Both the position numbers and the translations under genes were made by a program. A stretch of DNA of 58,418 nt, from the NCBI RefSeq assembly GCF_009877425.1, contig NZ_WXEY01000021.1, forward strand, positions 1-58,418. Direction: 5' to 3'. The notes beneath the pieces were generated by a model. The model was not told where the DNA came from. It made no database searches and worked only from the letters and a program-made list of their open reading frames with translations. Below, in pieces: positions 33,732-44,980 of the stretch (its first letter is position 1; the number at the start of each line of letters is the position of its first letter). The DNA is from Heliomicrobium undosum. GTDB taxonomy: Bacteria > Bacillota > Desulfitobacteriia > Heliobacteriales > Heliobacteriaceae.

Positions 33732-35146
33732 TCTCCCCTGTCGCTCCCCCAGCGACGCCTCCGGAGGGCCACGGCCGCATCCGCAACCTGGCCAAGGAAG
33801 CGCGACAACGCTTCGGAACGTCCATGGCCGATCGTATCGTCGGCAACATTTACCGGCAGGCCGAATCGATCGCCGCCGATGTGGTGCAGGTGTCTCCGGA
33901 AGCGGGGCGATCCTGGGATCGCCGGCTTGACAACCTCCTGACCTCGCGCTGGTTCGGCTACCCCGCCATGTTGGCCTTGTTGACGCTCGTCTTCTGGCTG
34001 ACCATCGAAGGGGCCAACATTCCCTCGGCCATACTTGCTTCGGTCCTCTTTACCGGCCAGGAATGGCTGGCCGAACTGTTCGTATGGCTTCACGCGCCCC
34101 TGTGGCTAAAGGGGCTGCTTGTCGACGGCGTCTACCGCTGTCTGGCCTGGGTGATCTCGGTCATGCTGCCGCCCATGGCCATCTTCTTCCCTCTCTTCAC
34201 CCTGCTGGAGGATCTCGGTTACCTGCCCCGCGTCGCTTTTAACATGGACCGCCTGTTCCAGTGGGCCGGCGCCCATGGCAAGCAGTCCCTGACGATGAGC
34301 ATGGGCTTCGGCTGCAATGCCGCCGGCGTCGTCGCTTGCCGCATCATCGACTCGCCGAGGGAGAAGATCATCGCCGCACTCACCAATAATTTCGTCCCCT
34401 GCAACGGACGCTTCCCCACGCTGATCGCCCTTTCCACCATCCTCACTGGGGGCTACCTGGGGGTCACCCTGGGTCAAGGTCTTGGTTCGCTGATCATCGT
34501 TGGCCTGGTGGTGCTGGGCGTTGCCGTCACCCTGGTCGTATCATGGCTGTTGTCGAAGACGCTGCTCCAGGGCGAGGCCTCTTCTTTTTCGCTGGAACTG
34601 CCGCCCTTTCGCAAACCTCAGGTGGGCCGGATCATCATCACGTCCATCATCGACCGGACCTTCTTCGTCCTCTGGCGCGCCGTCAAAGTAGCCGCGCCGG
34701 CTGGCGCCCTCATCTGGCTGTTGGCGAACATCCCCGTAGACAACCAGAGCCTACTCGCCGCCCTGGCGGGACTTCTCGATCCTCTCGGCCTGTCTCTCGG
34801 CATGGACGGTTTTATCCTCCTGGCCTTCCTCCTCGGCCTGCCGGCCAACGAGATCGTCCTGCCTATCTTGATCATGGGCTACCTTGCCCAAGGCAGTCTC
34901 GTCGAAATAGAGGAGGTCGGCGAACTGGCCCGGCTCTTCGTCGATCACGGATGGACCTGGCTGACGGCGGTCAACGTGATGCTCTTTTCTCTCCTGCATT
35001 TTCCCTGCGCGACGACGTTGCTGACGATGGGTAAAGAGACAGGTTCCTGGCGCTGGCCTGCCCTCTCTTTTTTCTTAAATACAGCCTTGGCGATGGCGGT
35101 CTGTTTCATCGTGGCGCTAACGGCGCGGGGCTTGCATCTCGTTTAA
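33719..35146 (+). CDS. feoB2: FeoB membrane permease half, separate gene (475 aa)
   Basis: Transmembrane part of FeoB, with two Gate domains. Gate-1 shows the GFGCNAAGVVACRII stretch and FVPCNGRFPTL; Gate-2 shows LGLPANEIVLPILIM; a late FPCATTLLTM segment follows. About nine membrane segments are visible. The first 60 residues (Pro-rich, then RQRFGTSMADRIVGNIYRQA) correspond to the linker before the first membrane helix. ATG at 33719 overlaps the GTPase gene by 13 nt. Together the halves give about 745 residues, the size of a single-chain FeoB. Confidence 0.9.
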   Translation: MRPVISPVAPPATPPEGHGRIRNLAKEARQRFGTSMADRIVGNIYRQAESIAADVVQVSPEAGRSWDRRLDNLLTSRWFGYPAMLALLTLVFWLTIEGANIPSAILASVLFTGQEWLAELFVWLHAPLWLKGLLVDGVYRCLAWVISVMLPPMAIFFPLFTLLEDLGYLPRVAFNMDRLFQWAGAHGKQSLTMSMGFGCNAAGVVACRIIDSPREKIIAALTNNFVPCNGRFPTLIALSTILTGGYLGVTLGQGLGSLIIVGLVVLGVAVTLVVSWLLSKTLLQGEASSFSLELPPFRKPQVGRIIITSIIDRTFFVLWRAVKVAAPAGALIWLLANIPVDNQSLLAALAGLLDPLGLSLGMDGFILLAFLLGLPANEIVLPILIMGYLAQGSLVEIEEVGELARLFVDHGWTWLTAVNVMLFSLLHFPCATTLLTMGKETGSWRWPALSFFLNTALAMAVCFIVALTARGLHLV

Positions 35147-35232
35147 TTCGGATAATCCTCGTCATCTTATGACCCATCTCTCTGCGGTTTCACCTTTTTT
35201 GGGCATATTCAACTAGGGGCTTATCGCCTTAC

Positions 35233-36228
35233 TCATCTTGTCGCATATGTAAGCCACGGATCCAGCGCATCGGCCGGATTCTTTTTTTCACTTTCGCCTG
35301 CAGCTTGATAGTAACCATTCTCCCCCTGCGACCGCACCAGACCCGCCCGCTCCAACAGGTCCAGGCAGCCGAGGGTCTTGCTTATGACCATATAGGGCTG
35401 GCTCTCGATCTGCCGGGGATAGAGGCGCGCGGCGATCTCGCGCAGGGGCGACGGTCCCTGTTCCCTCACAATGGCATGGACCTCCAGCGCTTTCTGGCGG
35501 TAATGGTCGACGGTGGCGTCTAGTTCCGCCGCAAGGTCTGTGAAAGGTTGACCATGGCCGGGATAGAGGGTCTCGGCATCGAGGCGGCGCAGCCGGTCGA
35601 GGCTCTTCAGGTACATGGGGAGCGTGGGCACCCGTTCCCCTTCCACATGATAGATGAAAGGATTGGGCGCCAGCCCGGGAATGACCGTGTCGCCGGTGAA
35701 AAGCCAGCGATTTTTCTTTTCCCAGAGCGCCACATGGCCGAGTGAGTGGCCCGGTATGTCCACCACGTCAAAGCGCAGGCTGCCTGTAACGATGGTCTCC
35801 CCTTCTTCAAGGGGCTGGAAGGTCACGCCAGCGGGGCGATACTTCTCGGGTATCCAATGGTTGGTGTCGAATTGGCTGGGGTCCCAGCCGGGGGGCAGAT
35901 CCCATCCGTCAAAAAAGCCGATCGCCTTCTCGCTGCTCAGGCGCAGCGTGTACAGATCGAGGGGATGGAGGCGCACAGGAATGCCCGCCTCCTTCGCCAG
36001 GACCTGGGCGAGGCCGACATGGTCCGGATGAAAATGGGTCACCACAATCTCCTTGAGCGCTGCCACAGGGCAACCCAGGGCCTCCAATCGTTCCGTCAGG
36101 ATGGTGTAAGCCTCCCGCGTCGGCGGACCGGTATCAATCAGCATGGGCCGTTCGTCATCGACAAAAAAGACATTCACATCGCCGACCATATAGGGGGTAG
36201 GCAGGGCGATGGGGATGATCTGTGCCAT
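35233..36228 (-). CDS. Metallo-beta-lactamase-fold hydrolase, LACTB2-like (331 aa)
   Basis: MBL-fold metal hydrolase. The metal-binding motif THFHPDHVG is present, with GHSLGHV, FTGDTVIPG and the later GHG providing further ligands. A C-terminal winged-helix-like segment (about residues 235-300) resembles LACTB2-type proteins, which act on RNA or thioester-like substrates. The substrate here is unknown. ATG at 36228 (MAQIIPIALP) is chosen with AAGGAG 10 nt upstream; the longer frame adds 20 residues unlike the family. Confidence 0.8.
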   Translation of the reverse strand: MAQIIPIALPTPYMVGDVNVFFVDDERPMLIDTGPPTREAYTILTERLEALGCPVAALKEIVVTHFHPDHVGLAQVLAKEAGIPVRLHPLDLYTLRLSSEKAIGFFDGWDLPPGWDPSQFDTNHWIPEKYRPAGVTFQPLEEGETIVTGSLRFDVVDIPGHSLGHVALWEKKNRWLFTGDTVIPGLAPNPFIYHVEGERVPTLPMYLKSLDRLRRLDAETLYPGHGQPFTDLAAELDATVDHYRQKALEVHAIVREQGPSPLREIAARLYPRQIESQPYMVISKTLGCLDLLERAGLVRSQGENGYYQAAGESEKKNPADALDPWLTYATR

Positions 36229-36330
36229 CAGACATTCACTCCTTACAACGTGAACCGCCGGACCGTTATTCAGGCAGTCCCCCCCCAAAAGCCTACCACA
36301 TCCGATGCCGTCGCGTCGACCAATTCGTTC

Positions 36331-37746
36331 CTATGACGAGGCCCGACCCTTAGCCAGTCCGGGCCGCGCCAGTTCCTCTGGCTTCAACAGTTCATCCAAC
36401 TCCCTTTCCGAGAAAGCGCCCGATTCGAGGAGAACCACTCGGATGGACCGGTTTTGGGCGATGGCCTGCTTGGCCAAGGCGGAGGCCTGGTCATACCCAA
36501 GCCGGGGCAAGAGCGCTGCAATCAGGCTGACGCTGTTCTGCAAGTGATGGAGACAGCGGCCCTCATCGGCGGTAATGCCCCGGATGCAGCGCTCGGCAAA
36601 GAGCCGCATCGCCCGGCTCAGCGTCTCCATGGCCGGCAGGAGGCTGTCGGCAATGAGCGGCAAAAAGGCGTTCAACTCCAACTGACCGGCCTGAGCCGCC
36701 AGGGTGACGGCCAGGTCGCGGCCCATCACATCATAGGCCGCCTGGGTGAGCATCTCAGCCATGACGGGGTTTACCTTGCCAGGCATGATCGTCGACCCGG
36801 CCTGCACGGGCGGAATCCGGATCTCCGCCAGGCCGGCCCGCGGGCCTGAGGAGAGGAGGCGCAGGTCGGACGAGAGCTTGACCAGGCTGGCCGCATTCGT
36901 CTTCAGCAGTCCCGAGACCTCGACAAAGACGTCGGCGTTTTGTGTGCCGTCAACCCGGTCATCCATGGCAAGCACATCCAAACCGCTCAAATCGCGCAGC
37001 CGTTCCATCACCAGCAAGAGGTATCGTCGATCGGCGTTCAGGCCGGTGCCGACGGCGGTGCCACCCAGGTTGACATAGCGCAGCCTCTCTCCGGCCTGAA
37101 GATAGCGCAACCGGTCCCGGGCGATGGCGCCGGCCCAGGCGGAAAACTCCTGGCCCAAGGTGATCGGCACGGCGTCCTGCAACTCCGTTCGCCCCACCTT
37201 GAGGACGCCGTCGAACTGAGCCTCCTTTTCCCGCAAGGCGCCGTGCAGCGCCGCGCAGGCATCGGCCAGGGGGCGCTGCAGGCGGAGCACGGCAAGTCGC
37301 AGCGCCGTCGGGTAGACGTCATTCGTTGACTGGGACAGGTTCACATGGTTGATCGGGTGGATCCGGCTGTAATCGCCCTTTTGACCACCGAGGATTTCTA
37401 TCGCCCGGTTGGCGATGACCTCGTTCATATTCATGTTGGTTGAGGTGCCGGCGCCCCCCTGGAGGGCGTCTACGATGAACTGTTCCTTCCGCTCCCCGGC
37501 GGCGATTTCCGCGGCAGCCTGGATGATGGCCTTGCCCCGCGCCTCATCGATGAAGCCCAATTGCAGGTTGGCCTCTGCGGCCGCTCTTTTGACGACAGCC
37601 AAGGCCTTGATCAGTTCGGGATGGACGGTCCGGCTGGAGACGGAAAAATTCTCATCGGCCCGGGCCGTATGAATCCCGTAATCGGCGTCGGCGGGGATTT
37701 CCTTTTCTCCGATCAGATCTCGTTCAATTCGGTGCAATGTGATCAT
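36331..37746 (-). CDS. aspA: Aspartate ammonia-lyase (471 aa)
   Basis: Deaminates aspartate to fumarate; member of the aspartase/fumarase superfamily. The signature GSTIMPGKVNPVM is present, with GGAGTSTNMNMNEV, INHVNLSQSTNDVYPTA and VGRTELQDAVP. Aspartase rather than fumarase is preferred because of the overall Firmicutes AspA pattern (RIERDLIGEKEIP at the N-terminus), but the two classes are similar. ATG at 37746 directly follows GGGGG; TTG at 37737 with better spacing is an alternative start. The PAT-like gene is divergent. Confidence 0.88.
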   Translation of the reverse strand: MITLHRIERDLIGEKEIPADADYGIHTARADENFSVSSRTVHPELIKALAVVKRAAAEANLQLGFIDEARGKAIIQAAAEIAAGERKEQFIVDALQGGAGTSTNMNMNEVIANRAIEILGGQKGDYSRIHPINHVNLSQSTNDVYPTALRLAVLRLQRPLADACAALHGALREKEAQFDGVLKVGRTELQDAVPITLGQEFSAWAGAIARDRLRYLQAGERLRYVNLGGTAVGTGLNADRRYLLLVMERLRDLSGLDVLAMDDRVDGTQNADVFVEVSGLLKTNAASLVKLSSDLRLLSSGPRAGLAEIRIPPVQAGSTIMPGKVNPVMAEMLTQAAYDVMGRDLAVTLAAQAGQLELNAFLPLIADSLLPAMETLSRAMRLFAERCIRGITADEGRCLHHLQNSVSLIAALLPRLGYDQASALAKQAIAQNRSIRVVLLESGAFSERELDELLKPEELARPGLAKGRASS

Positions 37747-37866
37747 CCCCCATCAATGAGAGGTTGCCCGAGCTGAACGGACCTCATGAACGGCTTGCGT
37801 CCCCGCCGATAAAACCTCTGGTATAATGGGTGTATGATCGAATTGAAAAAACAGGAGTGGACAACC

Positions 37867-38361
37867 ATGTTGCTGCGCGACGCCGTAGAATCGGATCTGC
37901 CTGCCATCGTCGCCATTTACAACTCCACCATCGCCAGCCGGCTGGTGACAGCCGATACGACGCCTGTTTCCGTGGAGAGCCGCCTACCCTGGTTTCACGA
38001 CCACTATCCCAATGGCCGCCCCCTCTGGGTCCTGGAAGTGGACGGGGTCATCGCCGGCTGGCTCAGCTTCCAGTCCTTTTACGGCCGACCCGCTTACGCC
38101 GGAACCGTCGAGGTGAGCATCTACATCGCCGAGTCGTTCCGCAGCCGGGGGATCGGCCGCTTCCTGCTGCAAAGCGCCATCGAGGCGGCGCCGGCCATGG
38201 AAGTACATACCCTGCTCGGCTTTATCTTCGCCCACAACCTGCCGAGCCTCGCCCTTTTCGAGGCGCTGGGCTTTGCGCGCTGGGGACACCTGTCCCGTGT
38301 GGCCGTTCTGGATGGTGTGGAGCGGGATCTGGTGATCTGCGGACGGCGCGTCACGGGCTAG
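37867..38361 (+). CDS. Phosphinothricin/methionine-sulfoximine acetyltransferase-like GNAT (164 aa)
   Basis: GNAT acetyltransferase of the Pat/Bar/YwnH type. Family motifs: IVAIYNSTIASRLVTADT near the N-terminus, VEVSIYIAESFRSRGIGRFLL (acetyl-CoA-binding part RSRGIG) and FIFAHNLPSLALFEALGF at the C-terminus. The likely role is N-acetylation of small amino-acid-like toxins. ATG at 37867 is chosen because AGGAG lies 9 nt upstream; the frame opens 11 codons earlier. A TATAAT box lies at 37822-37827 but no good -35 is seen. Confidence 0.85.
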   Translation: MLLRDAVESDLPAIVAIYNSTIASRLVTADTTPVSVESRLPWFHDHYPNGRPLWVLEVDGVIAGWLSFQSFYGRPAYAGTVEVSIYIAESFRSRGIGRFLLQSAIEAAPAMEVHTLLGFIFAHNLPSLALFEALGFARWGHLSRVAVLDGVERDLVICGRRVTG

Positions 38362-38379
38362 GATCTTACGCAGGTTTTG

Positions 38380-39186
38380 TCAGGGGCCGACGGACGCTTC
38401 AGCGGGATTTTCAGCGCTGATCAGCACTTCATCGGCGATCCGATCGAGCGCTTCCGCCGCCGGCGTCCGGATCACCCAGTCAGCGCGGTCATCCAGCGGT
38501 GTCGGCTCAGCGTTGATGATCAGCAGCCGCGCCCCGCGCTCGACGGCCCAGAGGGGACAGAGATTGGCCGGGCTGACAGCCAGCGAGGAGCCCACAACGA
38601 CGAAAAAATCGGCCTGCCGGCTCCAGCGGACGGCTTCAGTCCAGGCTTCCTCAGGCAGCCCCTCGCCGAAGAGCACCACATCGGGCCGTAACATTCCCCG
38701 GCAGCGGGGGCAACGGCATTCGTCGCCCCGGCGGTAGCGCCCCTCCTGGTAATCGGCTTCCCAGTCGGAACGCGCGGGCAGCATTTGCCGACTGTCGTAT
38801 CCGGCGCGGCAGGAGAGGCAACTCACCGTCCGCAGCGTGCCGTGCAACTCGACGACCCTCTCCGAACCGGCGCGCTGGTGCAGGCCATCGACGTTCTGCG
38901 TGATGACTTTTTGGAGAAAACCGGCCTGTTCCAACTGGGCCAATCGAAGGTGGCCCAGGTTGGGCGCCACCTCCCAGAGACGGGCGATGCGCCACTGATA
39001 AAAAAAATAGAAGGCATCGGGCTGCCCAAACATCGCCTCCGGCGTGGCTAGGCTCTCGGGCTGCTGTTTCCACAGCCCCCGGGCGGAGCGGAAGTCGGGC
39101 AGGCCTGATTCGGTGCTCATCCCCGCGCCTGAGAAAAGGACGGGGCATTTGGCCTTTTTCCAGGCAGCGGCGATGCGCCCGAGCAT
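38380..39186 (-). CDS. NAD-dependent protein deacylase, sirtuin (268 aa)
   Basis: Sir2-family deacylase. NAD-binding motif GAGMSTESGLPDFRS, catalytic TQNVDGLH and the ELHG His are present. The zinc ribbon has CLSC and CPRC, and the late motif is VVGSSLAVSPAN. The start is uncertain: ATG at 39186 fits homologues but has only GAGGAAG close to it. The frame remains open to 39363, and ATGs at 39291 and 39273 lack ribosome binding sites. It converges with the PAT-like gene, only 18 bp apart. Confidence 0.9.
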   Translation of the reverse strand: MLGRIAAAWKKAKCPVLFSGAGMSTESGLPDFRSARGLWKQQPESLATPEAMFGQPDAFYFFYQWRIARLWEVAPNLGHLRLAQLEQAGFLQKVITQNVDGLHQRAGSERVVELHGTLRTVSCLSCRAGYDSRQMLPARSDWEADYQEGRYRRGDECRCPRCRGMLRPDVVLFGEGLPEEAWTEAVRWSRQADFFVVVGSSLAVSPANLCPLWAVERGARLLIINAEPTPLDDRADWVIRTPAAEALDRIADEVLISAENPAEASVGP

Positions 39187-39664
39187 CCCTTCCTCGCTGA
39201 TCCAATCCTCACTGTTCCTTTCCTCTTGGCCGATGTTTTTTCCCTTGACCAACCGGCGACACGCCCTTTCCATTCTATATTCATCATTCATCGTAAGGAA
39301 AAGCGGACGGAAAAACAACGCGCTGATTCTCCCTTCAGAACCTCTTCCACGGCGCTTCCCCACCCTCTATCATACCGAATAATTTGCTCGGAGCCTGCGG
39401 CTTCGGGTCTTTTGGTTTTCGTTCATTTTGAGATTCTGCTTGGAAACTCTATGTGAAAATTCGTCCATCCGCTGTCTCGATCTGCCAGCGATGAACCGCC
39501 TCTACGGCATCTTCCCTGGGCGCTTCCGCCCTGGTCAGCGCCGCTGATGTATGGTAACGGCGATGGACAAGAAAAGACTGCCTCAGCGGGCAGCCTTTTT
39601 GCTCATCATATACCTTTTGTTGCTTATCGGCACGCTTCCGTAACGGCGCTTCTTACGCCGTTCC
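39187..39664. other. Gap between the sirtuin and the acyl-CoA synthetase gene
   Basis: The part up to 39363 is an upstream extension of the sirtuin frame and may be leader or coding. The rest shows no gene. The only clear signal is the terminator at 39568-39595. Confidence 0.5.
39568..39595 (-). terminator. Terminator after the acyl-CoA synthetase gene
   Basis: GACTGCC (39576-39582) pairs with the GGCAGCC arm (39589-39595). On the minus strand it is followed by TCTTTTCTTG. A T-run on the plus side suggests it may work both ways. Confidence 0.65.
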
Positions 39665-41341
<1,677 letters not shown>

Positions 41342-41394
41342 GTACGTCACTCCTCGATTCGCGATCCGTTCCACTTACTCCCGAAAAGGGTGTA

Positions 41395-41425
41395 GAAAAA
41401 GCCAGGGTTCCGCAGGGAATCCTGG
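41395..41425 (-). terminator. Terminator of the DUF3784 gene
   Basis: CCAGGGTTCC (41402-41411) pairs with GGAATCCTGG (41416-41425) around a 4-nt loop. On the minus strand it is followed by CTTTTTC. Confidence 0.75.
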
Positions 41426-41523
41426 TCTGAAACGGTCTTCCTATTCGCGAATGAGGCAGAAAAATCCTTCGCATGTTCAAATGTTTTTTATGTTTTATTC
41501 AATTGATGTGCAACGTTCCCCCA

Positions 41524-41820
41524 CTAATACTTCCGCGCAACATCAGAAACACGGCTCAACCAGAGCGCCAGCACCAGGAGATACCCGAAGAAATAGACAT
41601 AGGCAAAACGTTCGGGAATCACCGGCCCTGCCAGGATCAGCAGCAGCGAAACGGCGCCGATAGCGATAAATTGGTTTGCCACCCAACGGACGAGGCCCTC
41701 CTTGTCCTTCGCCTCATCGTAACCGGCCAGCCATTCCACCGTCTGTCCCTTTTTAAGAGCGAAGCCCCAGGCGAAAAAAAAGACCATGTTGAAGAGCGGG
41801 AGCAGGGTGTTCACTTTCAT
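41524..41820 (-). CDS. DUF3784-like small membrane protein (98 aa)
   Basis: Small membrane protein with three hydrophobic segments (about residues 5-20, 52-68 and 74-90). A cytoplasmic stretch after the first reads EWLAGYDEAKDKE, which resembles the conserved loop of DUF3784 proteins. The function is unknown. ATG at 41820 has GGGAGG about 8 nt upstream; the open frame extends further up through a terminator and is not coding there. It is bracketed by its own terminator and that of metX. Confidence 0.7.
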   Translation of the reverse strand: MKVNTLLPLFNMVFFFAWGFALKKGQTVEWLAGYDEAKDKEGLVRWVANQFIAIGAVSLLLILAGPVIPERFAYVYFFGYLLVLALWLSRVSDVARKY

Positions 41821-41842
41821 GACCGTTTCCTCCCTTCCCATA

Positions 41843-41868
41843 GGAAAAGGGGCGCCCCGGCGCCCCTT
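41843..41868 (-). terminator. Terminator of the metY-metX operon
   Basis: AAGGGGCGCC (41847-41856) pairs with GGCGCCCCTT (41859-41868). On the minus strand it is followed by TTTTCC. It lies about 140 bp after the metX stop. Confidence 0.65.
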
Positions 41869-42005
41869 CTTGCTGATGTTCTGCTTCGATTGCTGCATGG
41901 TTTGGTTTCTATCGACGGGGCTCCCCTTGGATTGCGCCGGCATAACGCCCTGAATATCTGAATAAGCGAACCGCATTTCATGCCGCCCGTTGAGACCCGC
42001 CTCCG

Positions 42006-43181
42006 CTACACCTGCCTCATATCGGCGATCCCATTGACAAAGGACGCCACAACGGGGCGCATCCGTTCAAACTCGACCAAGAAGGCGTCGTGACCGTGGG
42101 GGCTTTTCAGTTCCCAGTAGCCGGCGTCACAGCCGGCTTTTTTCATGATCTCGGCCATCTCGATCATATAGACGGGCGGGTAGATCCAGTCGGAATCAAC
42201 GCCGATGAAAAGCGTCCGGGCGGCGATGGAGGCGAGTGCCTTCTCGTAGCCGCCGCGGCCGCGGCCTACATCAAGCAAGTCCATGGCCTTGCAGAGGTAC
42301 ATGTAGGTGTTGGCGTCAAAACGTTGGACCAGTTTGTCGCCCTGGTAGTGCAGGTAGCTCTCGATCTCGAAGCGGTTGTCAAAATCAAAGTATGCCTTCG
42401 GCTGGTTGTTCGTCATCCGTCGTCCGAACCGGGCGGTGAAGAGTTCGTCGCTGCGGTAGGTGACCATGCCGAGCATCCGGGCGATGGCGAGGCCCTGGGC
42501 CGGCCCTTTTCCGGGCGCGTAGTCACCGCCGTTCCAGGCGGGATCGAGCATGATCGTGCGGCGCATGATCTCGTTGAAGGCGATGCCCATGGCCGTCATG
42601 CGGCCGGCCGTGGCGATGGGCAGCAGGCCGTCCATCATGTCCGGGTAGGTGACGCCCCATTCGAGGACCTGCATGCCGCCCATGGAACCGCCAGCCACGA
42701 GCAACAGCCGTTCGATGCCCAGGTGATCGATGAGCGCCTTCTGCACCCGCACCATGTCGCGGATGGTGTAGACAGGAAAGTCCATCCCATAGGGACGTCC
42801 CGTCTCCGGGTTGATGCTGGCCGGCCCCGTCGTTCCCCGGCAGCCGCCGAGGACGTTGGAACAGATGATGAAAAAGCGGTTCGTGTCAAAGGGCTTGCCC
42901 GGGCCGATCAGGTCGTCCCACCAGCCCGGCGCCTTTTCGGCCGGGTGGTTCTTGCCGGCGGCGTGATGATCCCCCGTCAATGCGTGGGCGATCAGGATGG
43001 CGTTGGAGCGTTCCCGGTTCAGGACGCCATAGGTCTCATAGGCCACCGTGATGGGGCCGAGCCGGCTGCCCGATTCCAGCACAAAGGCGTCGGACCCCTC
43101 GGCGAAGGTAAACGTTTGGGGTTGGACGATCCGTTCGCGGCTTCCCATCAACCCCCAGTTGGCAACGGCCCCAGTGCTCAT
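42006..43181 (-). CDS. metX: Homoserine O-acetyltransferase (391 aa)
   Basis: Alpha/beta-hydrolase that acetylates (or, in some members, succinylates) homoserine in methionine synthesis. The nucleophile elbow is GGSMGGMQ, and other motifs are HALTGDHHAAG, NVLGGCRGTTGP, GRMTNNQPKAY and the C-terminal PHGHDAFL with the catalytic His. ATG at 43181 has a modest GAAGGCGGGA upstream. It is 15 bp after metY, so the pair forms one operon under the SAM riboswitch. Confidence 0.95.
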   Translation of the reverse strand: MSTGAVANWGLMGSRERIVQPQTFTFAEGSDAFVLESGSRLGPITVAYETYGVLNRERSNAILIAHALTGDHHAAGKNHPAEKAPGWWDDLIGPGKPFDTNRFFIICSNVLGGCRGTTGPASINPETGRPYGMDFPVYTIRDMVRVQKALIDHLGIERLLLVAGGSMGGMQVLEWGVTYPDMMDGLLPIATAGRMTAMGIAFNEIMRRTIMLDPAWNGGDYAPGKGPAQGLAIARMLGMVTYRSDELFTARFGRRMTNNQPKAYFDFDNRFEIESYLHYQGDKLVQRFDANTYMYLCKAMDLLDVGRGRGGYEKALASIAARTLFIGVDSDWIYPPVYMIEMAEIMKKAGCDAGYWELKSPHGHDAFLVEFERMRPVVASFVNGIADMRQV

Positions 43182-43196
43182 TCGGATCCCGCCTTC

Positions 43197-44492
43197 TTAC
43201 GCCCGGCCTTCGGCGGCCCGCAGCGCCTGATCAAGGTCTTCTATCAAATCGTCCGGGTCTTCCAGACCGATGGAGAGGCGCACCAGATCGGGGCTGACGC
43301 CGGCGGCGCGCAAAGCCTCCTCGGAGAGTTGGCTGTGGGTCGTCGACGCCGGGTGGATGACGAGGGACTTGGCGTCGCCCACGTTGGCCAGGTGGGAGAA
43401 GATCTGCAGGCTGTCGATGAAACGACGCCCCCCTTCGACGCCGCCTTTGATGCCGAAGGTGAGGATGGCGCCGGCGCCCTTGGGCAGGTATTTTTTCGCC
43501 AGATCGCAGGAGGCGTGGTCGCTGCACTCGGGGTAGGAAACCCAACTGACCAGCGGGTGGTTCCGCAGGAAGTCGACGATGTGGCGAGTGTTGCTCACAT
43601 GGCGATCCATCCGCAGGGAGAGGGTCTCCACACCGTGGAGCAACAAGAAGGAGTTGAAAGGGCTGATACAGTTGCCCATATCGCGCAGGAGTTGCAGACG
43701 CGCTTTGACGACGAAGGCCGCCGGGCCGATGTCCTTGGCGTAGACGACGCCGTGGTAGCTCGGGTCGGGGTTGATGAACCCGGGGAACTTGTCGTTCTGA
43801 GCCCAGTCAAACTTGCCCGAATCGACGATGACACCGCCGATGGAGGTGCCGTGACCGCCGATGAACTTGGTGGCCGAGTAGACGACGATGTCGGCGCCGA
43901 AGTCAATGGGCCGGCAGAGGGCGGGCGTGCCGAAGGTGTTGTCAACGATTAGGGGGATGCCGGCTTCATGGGCCACAGCGGCGACAGCCTCGATGTCGAG
44001 CACGTCACACTTGGGGTTGCCGATGATCTCGCCGTAGATGGCCTTCGTCTTTTCGTTGATGGCAGCCCGAAAATTGTCGGTGTTCGAGGGATCGACAAAG
44101 CGGATCTTGACACCGAGACGAGGCAGCGTATGGGTGAAGAGGTTGTAGGTGCCGCCGTAGAGGCTGGTGGCAGCGACGATCTCGTCACCGGCAGAGCATA
44201 TGTTCAGGATGGACAGGGTGATGGCCGACTGGCCCGAGGAGAGGGCCAATGCGCCGACGCCGCCATCGAGGGCGGCAAGCCGTTTTTCCAGCACGTCAGT
44301 CGTCGGGTTGTCGATGCGGGTGTAGATGTGACCGGGCTCTTTCAGGGCAAAGAGGTTGGCGGCATGCTCCACATCACGAAACACATAGGAAGTGGTCTGA
44401 TAGATCGGAACCGCCCGGGAAAGGGTGTCCTGGTCGGGCACATGGCCTTCGTGCAGGGCGATCGTGTCAAAGCGCCATTTTTTCTCTGTCAT
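43197..44492 (-). CDS. metY: O-acetylhomoserine sulfhydrylase (431 aa)
   Basis: PLP enzyme that makes homocysteine from O-acetylhomoserine and sulfide. Cys/Met-metabolism motifs are [20 protein letters not shown] (at 20 residues), [12 protein letters not shown], the [16 protein letters not shown] segment with the PLP Lys, and [11 protein letters not shown], typical of the larger MetY class. ATG at 44492 has GAAGGGAG upstream. It is the first gene after the SAM-I riboswitch and is followed by metX, giving a direct sulfhydrylation route. Confidence 0.95.
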   Translation of the reverse strand: MTEKKWRFDTIALHEGHVPDQDTLSRAVPIYQTTSYVFRDVEHAANLFALKEPGHIYTRIDNPTTDVLEKRLAALDGGVGALALSSGQSAITLSILNICSAGDEIVAATSLYGGTYNLFTHTLPRLGVKIRFVDPSNTDNFRAAINEKTKAIYGEIIGNPKCDVLDIEAVAAVAHEAGIPLIVDNTFGTPALCRPIDFGADIVVYSATKFIGGHGTSIGGVIVDSGKFDWAQNDKFPGFINPDPSYHGVVYAKDIGPAAFVVKARLQLLRDMGNCISPFNSFLLLHGVETLSLRMDRHVSNTRHIVDFLRNHPLVSWVSYPECSDHASCDLAKKYLPKGAGAILTFGIKGGVEGGRRFIDSLQIFSHLANVGDAKSLVIHPASTTHSQLSEEALRAAGVSPDLVRLSIGLEDPDDLIEDLDQALRAAEGRA

Positions 44493-44555
44493 GGCTGTGC
44501 TCCCTTCTCGTCTTTCATAACGTTATAACACCCTTCAAGGGGGTACGGGCGGGAT

Positions 44556-44585
44556 GCAAAAACCCCCTGCGCAGACGCAGGGGGT
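44556..44585 (-). terminator. Expression-platform terminator of the SAM riboswitch
   Basis: CCCCCTGCG (44563-44571) pairs perfectly with CGCAGGGGG (44576-44584), loop CAGA. On the minus strand it is followed by five T (GGGTTTTTGC). It should form when SAM is bound and stop transcription before metY. Confidence 0.9.
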
Positions 44586-44587
44586 AT

Positions 44588-44725
44588 ACTTCTATCCGCC
44601 TCATCTGCCAGGACGAGTCCGTCCTGAAGGAATTGGCACCATGTCGCATCAGTTCCCACTGTTTGCGACGGGTTGCCGGGTTTCATCGGGCCCTTTCCCT
44701 CCACCTCTCTGGATGAGTGTCTTCA
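44588..44725 (-). promoter_or_regulatory. SAM-I (S-box) riboswitch
   Basis: The minus strand carries the conserved S-box core: CATCCAGAGAGGTGGAGGGA, then GGCCCGATGAAACCCGGCAA, then GGTGCCAATTCC, and GGCGGATAGAAG closing P1. The order and spacing match the SAM-I class. With the terminator at 44556-44585 it should lower metY-metX expression when SAM is plentiful. Confidence 0.95.
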
Positions 44726-44765
44726 ATTTTCGGCCGGCTCCATAATGGGCAAGCGCTTGGAGTTT

Positions 44766-44794
44766 ATTGTACCCGTGACAGCGGTTGCCGTCAA
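44766..44794 (-). promoter_or_regulatory. Promoter of the SAM riboswitch and metY-metX
   Basis: On the minus strand TTGACG (44789-44794) and TACAAT (44766-44771), spacer 17 bp. The start would be near 44759, upstream of the riboswitch. Confidence 0.7.
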
Positions 44795-44980
44795 TTGAAA
44801 AAATGAAAGGTAACAGAAAATTTACTGACTATGTTATCACCCACTACCGGTCGGGCAGCTTGCCTCGACCAAGCTTCTATTTATCTTCCACTCCGATGGA
44901 GGGAATGGCTTGTCCCCGTGGAATACATCATCGTTGTCGGATCGACATTAAGATTCCATGAAAAAGAAGGAGGCCTTCTG

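Noticed and set aside
42090-43952. 620-codon open frame opposite metX and metY
   Set aside because: It is antisense to two well-supported genes, with no motif and mirror-frame composition.
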